The position numbers and the translations under genes were made by a program. Under the pieces are notes generated by a model that saw only the letters and a program-made list of their open reading frames with translations, searched no databases and was not told the DNA's origin. Below, one piece after another: positions 46,376 to 51,586 of a DNA stretch of 51,586 bases; within the stretch, counting starts at the first letter, position 1, and each line of letters starts with the position of its first letter. Location of the stretch: assembly GCA_946402945.1 (NCBI GenBank), contig CAMIYB010000006.1, forward strand, positions 1-51,586, given 5' to 3'. The stretch is from an uncultured Bacteroidales bacterium. Its GTDB lineage: Bacteria > Bacteroidota > Bacteroidia > Bacteroidales > UBA932.

Positions 46376-47205
46376 GACTGATAATCCCTGGCGCGGGTTA
46401 AGGTGTCGATAGTCGCCTGCTGTCCCGGCTCCAGGGCATAGGTGACCTTGATAAAAGCCGTGTCCTTGAGGAAATCGACATGGCCGATCTCCAGGTCGAG
46501 GATGGGGAAACCGAGCCGCTGCTCCAGATCGGCCTTCAATTCCTCCCGGCGGGCGGGGACTATGAGTTCGATGCGGTCGTAAAGCACCAGTTTGGTGGAT
46601 GTGTTGCGGGCCAGGCGGCCGCCTTCCAGCACCCAGATGAGCAGCACGACCAGCAGATTGACCAGGGCCAGCACGCCGACACCGGAGAGCGACAGGACGT
46701 AATGCGGGGCATCAGACGCGGCTCCGACCACATGGTAGAGCGGCGCAAGGCCGTTGACCGCCGCCATCGCGATGATGACGAAGAGGTAGGTCATCTCCCG
46801 GATCGGGACGGTCTCCGTACGGTACCGGATCACCCCGAAGATGGCAAAAAGACCCAGGGTCAGTCCCACGCCGACCTCCGCGTTCCCCATCATGTAGAGC
46901 AGCATCAACATGGCGGTGGAAAAGACCATGAAGGTGAAATAGTAATCCCGGCGGCGGCTCTTCCTGTAATAGAAGAAGTGGACGATGATCCAGCAGACCA
47001 GCAGGTTGAGCAGAAAGCGGATGGCCAGTTCCGTCAGGCTCTGGACCGGGGTCATCTGCCCGTCCACGAGGGCCTGGACATCGAGGAAATCCTCGTCGGC
47101 AAGCGTATAGTTTCCGATTTCGTCCGCGTCATCCGTCTGCGCGATTGCAGCGGGAGCGGCAGCGAGCAGCAGGGCCGAAAGAAGGATTAAGACACGTTTA
47201 AGCAT
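46372..47205 (-). CDS. DUF4956 membrane protein
   Basis: A 277-residue inner-membrane protein with a signal-like N-terminus, a short periplasmic segment, about five transmembrane helices and a C-terminal cytoplasmic domain of about 80 residues. The family block GLTLGLFAIFGVIRYRTETVPIREMTYLFV is intact. DUF4956 proteins are commonly encoded beside VTC polyphosphate polymerases, as here, where the VTC gene overlaps its start by 8 nt. A role in polyphosphate synthesis or transport is inferred; activity is unknown. The downstream DUF2490 gene overlaps by 4 nt. Confidence 0.88.
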   Translation of the reverse strand: MLKRVLILLSALLLAAAPAAIAQTDDADEIGNYTLADEDFLDVQALVDGQMTPVQSLTELAIRFLLNLLVCWIIVHFFYYRKSRRRDYYFTFMVFSTAMLMLLYMMGNAEVGVGLTLGLFAIFGVIRYRTETVPIREMTYLFVIIAMAAVNGLAPLYHVVGAASDAPHYVLSLSGVGVLALVNLLVVLLIWVLEGGRLARNTSTKLVLYDRIELIVPARREELKADLEQRLGFPILDLEIGHVDFLKDTAFIKVTYALEPGQQATIDTLTRARDYQS

Positions 47206-48004
47206 AGTAAGAGAGGGGTTTTCGGATTATCTTTTCCATACGGCGCACCCGTTCGCGGAAGCGTCCGCTTGCCACGGAAGGATCGGTCAGGGCGGTGCCG
47301 ATGCAATATTTGCTGACGCGGACGGGCTTCACGCGGTGGCGCAGCAGGATGCCTTTCATCTGGCTGGCGGCGCGTCCGTCCTGTTTGAGTTCGATGATGA
47401 CGACATCCAGCAGGTCGGCCTCGTGGCCGTTGCGCAGGTTGCGCATCCGCAGGCAGGTGTCGATGGTGAGCCTTTCCGTCCGGGCGGCATTGACCAGGGT
47501 AATCCGCCGGAAAATCGTCTCCAGGGCCGGAGAGAGGCCCTCGGCGGAGAAATCGGAATGGGCGGAGAGGAACTCCGCGGCGCGGGCGTCGCTCCGGAAA
47601 TCGGCGAATTCTTCCGGCGGAATCTCCGTCCGCTTCTTCTTCGTGCGGCCCTTGTTGTTCTTGCGCTTGATCTCCAGGAAGGTCTGGCCGGAAAGGACAT
47701 AGCACCGCGTCCGCACCTTCTGCCGCACGGTCTTGCCCCGGCGATGGTCCACGTACATCCGCAGTTGCGGCGTGTCGAAATAGACCGAATCGTAGGGATG
47801 GACCTTTTCCCCCTCCACCACCAGGGCCCGGTAGCCGCAGGCGGCCGCATCGGCGAGGATCGCCAGCAGGGTCCGCTCATCGGTCAGGTACTTCTGGTCG
47901 ATGCGGTTCATCAGCCGGATGGCGTCCATCTCGCCGAGGCTGATCGGCGAAATGGCCTTCAGGCAGGGTTCCTCCCGGAACGGGATATGCGGGAAATCAG
48001 GCAT
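47198..48004 (-). CDS. VTC-domain polyphosphate polymerase
   Basis: A 268-residue cytoplasmic protein of the VTC (vacuolar transporter chaperone) family, which makes polyphosphate from nucleoside triphosphate within a basic tunnel. Tunnel residues typical of the family are visible: RIDQKYLTD near residue 35, VYFDTPQLRMYVDHRRG, the KVRTRCYV strand, FLEIKRKNNKGRTKKKR, VIIELKQD and SKYCIG. No SPX or membrane domain is fused; a DUF4956 protein encoded next door may supply the membrane part. Its start overlaps the small repeat protein by 8 nt and its end overlaps the DUF4956 start by 8 nt. Confidence 0.9.
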   Translation of the reverse strand: MPDFPHIPFREEPCLKAISPISLGEMDAIRLMNRIDQKYLTDERTLLAILADAAACGYRALVVEGEKVHPYDSVYFDTPQLRMYVDHRRGKTVRQKVRTRCYVLSGQTFLEIKRKNNKGRTKKKRTEIPPEEFADFRSDARAAEFLSAHSDFSAEGLSPALETIFRRITLVNAARTERLTIDTCLRMRNLRNGHEADLLDVVIIELKQDGRAASQMKGILLRHRVKPVRVSKYCIGTALTDPSVASGRFRERVRRMEKIIRKPLSYYA

Positions 48005-48431
48005 CCTCGGTAATGTATTCGAAGGTCTTCACGCTCAGCAGGGTCCCCCGGGCATTGTAGGTGCTCTGGATCTTCTTGCGGCCGAACTCGTTGTATTCGA
48101 ATTTCTTGTAGTTCACCAGGCGGTTGCGGTCGTCATAGACCAACTCGCGGGAAACCTTTCCCTCCGGGCCGTACTCGTAACGCTTGCGCCATTTCTGGCC
48201 GGTCGCGTTGTATTCGATTTCCTCTATTTTCTTCCCGTCCGCATTGTAGGTGGTCACATGGTCCAGCACCTGCACATGGGATTTGGCATCGCGGTTCCAT
48301 TCCTTGATGACCAGGTTTTTCTTGTTGATCTTGGGCGTCTGCGCTTCCTGCGCACCCGCCGAAAAGGAGGGGGCCAGCAGCAGGGATGCGGCTGCAAAAG
48401 CAACGATTAAGCGCTTGATTTTCATAGCCAT
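47997..48431 (-). CDS. Small exported YD-repeat-like protein
   Basis: A 144-residue exported protein with a signal peptide (IVAFAAASLLLAPSFSAGA), a short linker and four imperfect repeats of about 20 residues (YNADGKKIEEIEYN, YGPEGKVSRELVYD, YNEFGRKKIQSTYN, YNARGTLLSVKTFEY), a pattern seen in RHS/YwqK-type beta-strand repeat proteins. No function is recognised. The gene lies 6 nt after the M23 peptidase gene and overlaps the VTC gene. A TAACTTTG box spans the peptidase stop (48433-48440, minus strand), so a start at the ATG 48425 (Met-Lys-Ile-Lys) on a nearly leaderless mRNA is an alternative. Confidence 0.7.
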   Translation of the reverse strand: MAMKIKRLIVAFAAASLLLAPSFSAGAQEAQTPKINKKNLVIKEWNRDAKSHVQVLDHVTTYNADGKKIEEIEYNATGQKWRKRYEYGPEGKVSRELVYDDRNRLVNYKKFEYNEFGRKKIQSTYNARGTLLSVKTFEYITEDA

Positions 48432-48437
48432 ACAAAG

Positions 48438-49658
48438 TTAAGGATGAAGCCGGAGGACAGAGTCCAGGCAAGCGGTCCGTATGCGGTGGAGGGAATCCAG
48501 TTCCGGGCGGAATGCCTCGGGCAGCGGCTCGGCGGAGGGCGACTCCATCGTGAGCGGGTTGATGGGCGTGCCGTTCTTCCACACGCGGAAATCCAGATGC
48601 GGTCCCGTGGCCGTCCCCGTCATGCCGACATAGCCGACGACCTGGCCCTGATGGACCCTGTCGCCCACTTTCAGGCCGGCGGCGTAACGGGAAAGATGGA
48701 GATAAGCCGTGGTATAGACCGAATTATGACGCACCTTGACGGTGTTGCCGCCGCCTCCGCCCCAGCCTTTGCTGATGACGGTGCCGTCACCGATGCTCAT
48801 GACCGGCGTTCCGGTCGGGGCCGCGTAATCCACGGCCGTATGGGGCCGGACGGTGCCATGGACCGGATGCTTCCGGTGGTAGGAGAAACCCGAAGAAATC
48901 CGCGTAAACTTCAGCGGCGCCTTCAGGAAGGCCTTGCGCATGCTCTCCCCTTTCTCGTTCCAGTAGCGGTTGCCGCCGTCGCCCGTATCCAGGCAGATGG
49001 CCGGGAATTCCTTCCCGTCGCGGCTGAATACGGCCAGGTCCACGCCGCTGATGCCGATGACCTCTCCGTCGCAGCGTTGCTCACGGTACAGGACACGGAA
49101 ACGGTCGCCCTTCTGCAGCCCGAAGAAATCGACGGTCCAGGCGTAGATGTCGGCCAGTTCGACGATCAGCAGCGGCGACGCCCCCGCGGCGATCATATCG
49201 TTCCAGAGCGAGGATCCGATGGTCACGTCCGTGGCTTTGAGCTGCTCCTCGACGGGTTTGGACACCCGCCAGACCGCCAGGGAATCGGCGCAGCGGAAGA
49301 CGGTCAGGTCCACCCGGTTGTTGTGATAGACCACGTAGCGGAGCGCCGAAGAGTCCCTGTAGGCCTCCCAGAGGTTGCCCGCCCGCATCTTCCGGACGTC
49401 AAAGACGCTGTCGCAGGCCATGGCCAGGTCATAGGCGGCCTTCTGCGTCATGCCCAGGCGACCGAAGAGTCCCGTGAAAGTCTCACCGTTCTTGACCGTG
49501 CCCTCGGTCCGTGCGAAAGAATCCGTACAGAAACCGAGCGGATAGACCGTGTCCTTCTGCGGAAGGGGCGTGCCGTCGTGGCTCCTGCGGTGGAAAAGGT
49601 TGCAGGAGGCGGCGAGCAGCAGCACCAGACAAAGCGGTAATATCTTGGATTTATTCAT
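48438..49658 (-). CDS. M23-family peptidoglycan endopeptidase lipoprotein
   Basis: A 406-residue lipoprotein (signal ending LLLAASC, Cys19) with a long N-terminal region of about 240 residues and a C-terminal M23 (LytM) domain. Catalytic signatures are RPHTAVDYAAP (zinc His and Asp) and GPHLDFRVWK (HxD-type motif), with the GGGNTVKVRHNSVYTTAYLHLSRYA segment between. It would cut peptide cross-links of peptidoglycan in the periplasm. The ATG at 49658 is chosen because GGAAGGATGA is positioned before it and it gives a clean lipobox; ATG 49667 is three codons upstream. It is the first gene of a minus-strand operon that includes polyphosphate genes. Confidence 0.92.
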   Translation of the reverse strand: MNKSKILPLCLVLLLAASCNLFHRRSHDGTPLPQKDTVYPLGFCTDSFARTEGTVKNGETFTGLFGRLGMTQKAAYDLAMACDSVFDVRKMRAGNLWEAYRDSSALRYVVYHNNRVDLTVFRCADSLAVWRVSKPVEEQLKATDVTIGSSLWNDMIAAGASPLLIVELADIYAWTVDFFGLQKGDRFRVLYREQRCDGEVIGISGVDLAVFSRDGKEFPAICLDTGDGGNRYWNEKGESMRKAFLKAPLKFTRISSGFSYHRKHPVHGTVRPHTAVDYAAPTGTPVMSIGDGTVISKGWGGGGGNTVKVRHNSVYTTAYLHLSRYAAGLKVGDRVHQGQVVGYVGMTGTATGPHLDFRVWKNGTPINPLTMESPSAEPLPEAFRPELDSLHRIRTACLDSVLRLHP

Positions 49659-49694
49659 TGCAATCATCCTTCCCAAATCGCATACCAAATCGTA

Positions 49695-49702
49695 CAAATA
49701 TA
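49695..49702 (-). promoter_or_regulatory. -7 box for the M23/VTC operon
   Basis: TATATTTG on the minus strand is an exact TAnnTTTG match, 36 nt before the ATG at 49658, back to back with the trmO promoter at 49724-49731. Confidence 0.5.
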
Positions 49703-49723
49703 AGAAATTTCAGTAAATATCCC

Positions 49724-49731
49724 TATCTTTG
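49724..49731 (+). promoter_or_regulatory. -7 box almost touching the trmO start
   Basis: TATCTTTG is an exact TAnnTTTG match, with only 4 nt between it and the ATG at 49736. Transcription from this box would begin about at the ATG, giving a leaderless mRNA. Confidence 0.5.
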
Positions 49732-49735
49732 TGCT

Positions 49736-50386
49736 ATGAAACTCAGCCCCGTCGCCATCTTCCACGGCCCGTTCCGCGAAAAATTCGGCATCCCGCGCCA
49801 GAGCGGCCTGGCCGATACGCTGGAGGGGACGGTCGTCCTTGAAAAGGCCTTCGCCTCGCCCGAAGCCTTGCGGGGCCTGGAGGCCTTCGGGCGCATCTGG
49901 CTGATCTGGGGCTTCTCCGCCAACCGGCAGGAAGGATGGTCGCCCACCGTGCGGCCGCCGCGCCTGGGCGGCAACAAAGCGCTCGGCGTCTTCGCCACCC
50001 GCTCCCCCTACCGGCCCAATCCGCTCGGGCTGAGTTGCGTCCGCCTGGAAAGGATAGAGGGGACGGTCCTCCACGTGAGGGGCGCCGACCTGATGGACGG
50101 GACGCCCATCTATGACATCAAGCCCTACATACCCTACGCCGATGCTTTTCCGGAGGCCGCGGGCGGTTTCGTGGACGAAGTGGACTGGCCGGAACTGACG
50201 GTGGTCCTGCCCGCCGGGACGCCCCTGTCGGAAACGGAGACGGAAGCGCTGCGGGAGGTCCTCGCCCAGGACCCGCGCCCCCGCTACCAACAGGATCCGC
50301 AGAAAGTGTACGGGCTGTCTTTCGGGGCCTGGAACGTGCGCTTCCGGGTGGAAGGAAATATCCTGACGGTCCTGACAGTCAATTAA
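49736..50386 (+). CDS. trmO: tRNA (N6-threonylcarbamoyladenosine37-N6)-methyltransferase TrmO
   Basis: A 216-residue TsaA/YaeB-family enzyme that methylates t6A37 in a tRNA. The N-terminal beta domain has PVAIFHGPFREKFGIPRQ; the GFSANRQ and LGVFATRSPYRPNPLGLS motifs carry the SAM-binding residues; and DLMDGTPIYDIKPYIPYAD is characteristic. The C-terminal half (about 150-216) contains YGLSFGAWNVRF. Length is typical. The -7 box stands 4 nt before the ATG, so no Shine-Dalgarno sequence is expected. It diverges from the M23 operon. Confidence 0.93.
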   Translation: MKLSPVAIFHGPFREKFGIPRQSGLADTLEGTVVLEKAFASPEALRGLEAFGRIWLIWGFSANRQEGWSPTVRPPRLGGNKALGVFATRSPYRPNPLGLSCVRLERIEGTVLHVRGADLMDGTPIYDIKPYIPYADAFPEAAGGFVDEVDWPELTVVLPAGTPLSETETEALREVLAQDPRPRYQQDPQKVYGLSFGAWNVRFRVEGNILTVLTVN

Positions 50387-50432
50387 ATCGATAAAAATTC
50401 AAAAAAATGATTCGCCCGTAGGCAGAAATCGA

Positions 50433-50440
50433 TATATTTG
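50433..50440 (+). promoter_or_regulatory. -7 box for gdhA
   Basis: TATATTTG is an exact TAnnTTTG match in the AT-rich 79-nt gap after trmO, 25 nt before the gdhA ATG. Confidence 0.6.
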
Positions 50441-50465
50441 CAGACGGACTTAACAAATAACGTGT

Positions 50466-51586
50466 ATGTTACCTACTGCTGAAAACTATGTCCGGGAGTT
50501 CATGGCGGCCCTGGAGGCCCGCAACCCGGGCGAACCCGAATTCCATCAGGCCGTCCGCGTGGTCGTCACCTCGCTGGCCGACTACATCGTCGAACGCCCC
50601 TACCTGATCGAGCAGAAAATCCTCGAGCGCATGGCCGAGGCCGAACGCATCGTCATCTTCCGCGTTCCCTGGCTGGACGACGAAGGCCGTGTCCAGATCA
50701 ACCGGGGCTTCCGCGTCCAGATGAACAGCGCCGTCGGCCCCTACAAGGGCGGCATCCGCTTCCATCCCTCCGTCAACCTCTCCATCATGAAGTTCCTCGC
50801 CTTCGAGCAGACGCTCAAGAACTCGCTGACCACCCTTCCCATGGGCGGCGCGAAGGGCGGCTCGGACTTCAACCCCAAAGGCAAATCGGACGAGGAAGTC
50901 ATGAAGTTCTGCCAGAGTTTCATGACCGAACTCTACCGCCACATCGGCCAGGACACGGACGTCCCTGCGGGTGACATCGGCGTCGGCGGCCGTGAAGTCG
51001 GCTATCTCTTCGGCCAGTACAAGCGCCTGCGCGACGAGTTCAGCGGCGTCCTCACCGGCAAGGGCCTCGCCTTCGGCGGTTCGCTCATCCGTCCGGAAGC
51101 CACCGGCTATGGCCTCTGCTACTTCACCCAGGCCATGCTCGGCACACGCGGCCTGTCCTTCGAAGGGAAGACGGTGACCGTCTCCGGCGCCGGCAACGTG
51201 GCCCAGTACACGGTGGAAAAAGCCATCGCCCTCGGCGCCAAGGTCGTGACCCTGTCCGACTCCAACGGCTTCATCTACGATCCCGACGGCATCGACAGCG
51301 GGAAACTCGAATACGTCAAGACCCTCAAGAACATCTACCGCGGCCGCATCCGTGAATATGTCAAGGAGTATCCCACGGCCCAGTATTTCGCCGACCAGCG
51401 TCCCTGGGGCATCCCCTGCGACATCGCCCTCCCCTGCGCCACGCAGAACGAGATCTCCGAGGAGGAAGCCCGCACCCTGGTGGCGAACGGCTGCATCTGC
51501 GTGGCCGAAGGCGCCAACATGCCTTCCGTCCCGGGCGCCATCCGCGTCTTCCAGGAAGCCGGCATCCTCTATGCGCCGGGCAAGGC
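50466..51586 (+). CDS. gdhA: Glutamate dehydrogenase, 3' part outside window
   Basis: Interconverts 2-oxoglutarate plus ammonia and glutamate. The visible 373 codons hold the substrate domain (FRVQMNSAVGPYKGGIRFHPSVNLSIMK), the catalytic lysine block LPMGGAKGGSDFNPKGKSD and DTDVPAGDIGVGGREVGYLFGQY, and the Rossmann motif VSGAGNVAQY. The acidic residue after the nucleotide strand (TLSDSNG) and the VAEGANMPSVPGA segment match hexameric NAD(P)-type enzymes of about 445 residues, so about 70 residues lie beyond the right edge. No frame break is visible. Start ATG 50466 gives MLPTAENYV, the typical N-terminus. Confidence 0.95.
   Translation, partial: MLPTAENYVREFMAALEARNPGEPEFHQAVRVVVTSLADYIVERPYLIEQKILERMAEAERIVIFRVPWLDDEGRVQINRGFRVQMNSAVGPYKGGIRFHPSVNLSIMKFLAFEQTLKNSLTTLPMGGAKGGSDFNPKGKSDEEVMKFCQSFMTELYRHIGQDTDVPAGDIGVGGREVGYLFGQYKRLRDEFSGVLTGKGLAFGGSLIRPEATGYGLCYFTQAMLGTRGLSFEGKTVTVSGAGNVAQYTVEKAIALGAKVVTLSDSNGFIYDPDGIDSGKLEYVKTLKNIYRGRIREYVKEYPTAQYFADQRPWGIPCDIALPCATQNEISEEEARTLVANGCICVAEGANMPSVPGAIRVFQEAGILYAPGK

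Overview
The window is a gene-dense, high-GC chromosomal segment from a member of the Bacteroidota, most likely an uncultured gut or rumen Bacteroidales; no 16S gene is present, so I do not name a genus. The evidence is repeated Bacteroidota-type -7 boxes (TAnnTTTG) in the few AT-rich gaps, and families typical of the phylum: DUF4252 next to an ECF sigma factor, BACON lipoproteins, DUF5686, DUF1080 and golvesin domains, an IspG with an insert, and an Ig-like lipoprotein beside the (p)ppGpp synthetase. No tRNA, rRNA, CRISPR array, insertion sequence or phage gene was seen, and no gene-free stretch exceeds 300 bases.

Layout. 1-1743 (minus): a phosphofructokinase with PPi-type active-site residues, then an alpha-amylase-family gene cut by the left edge. 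1892-11323 (plus): a tightly overlapping run of ligA, yihY, rsh, an Ig-like lipoprotein, an outer-membrane protein and ispG. 11413-14650 (plus): a three-gene exported cassette (Tat-type Gfo/Idh/MocA oxidoreductase, DUF1080 lipoprotein, TIM-barrel isomerase lipoprotein) resembling a 3-keto-glycoside pathway. 14682-18527 (minus): an ECF sigma operon with two DUF4252-type proteins and a likely anti-sigma factor, followed by nadE. 18718-22994 (plus): a zapB-like gene, zapA, a 6S-like RNA with terminator hairpins, rny and a DsbD-like gene.

22991-25797 (minus): an MBL hydrolase and a large TPR protein, divergent from an M28-fold protein that has lost catalytic residues. 26888-32114 (plus): an MsbA-like ABC exporter, a VanZ-like protein and a 995-residue putative amidase whose catalytic domain is interrupted by a golvesin-like insertion. 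32116-38766 (minus): two tandem copies of a two-gene module, each a BACON-repeat lipoprotein followed 6 nt later by an M6-type metalloprotease. 38846-45582: an SDR oxidoreductase, a lysoplasmalogenase-type protein (minus), an MscS channel and a DUF5686 outer-membrane protein. 45579-49658 (minus): an M23 peptidase, a small repeat protein, a VTC polyphosphate polymerase, DUF4956 and a DUF2490 gene broken by one frameshift. 49736-51586 (plus): trmO and a glutamate dehydrogenase cut by the right edge.

The most interesting points are the duplicated BACON/M6 module with its uncharacterised shared C-terminal domain, the interrupted amidase, the 3-keto-glycoside-like cassette, the degenerate M28 protein, the 6S-like RNA with two hairpins ahead of rny, an AAC-N16-CGTC promoter in front of the ECF operon, and several -7 boxes so close to start codons that the mRNAs may be leaderless.
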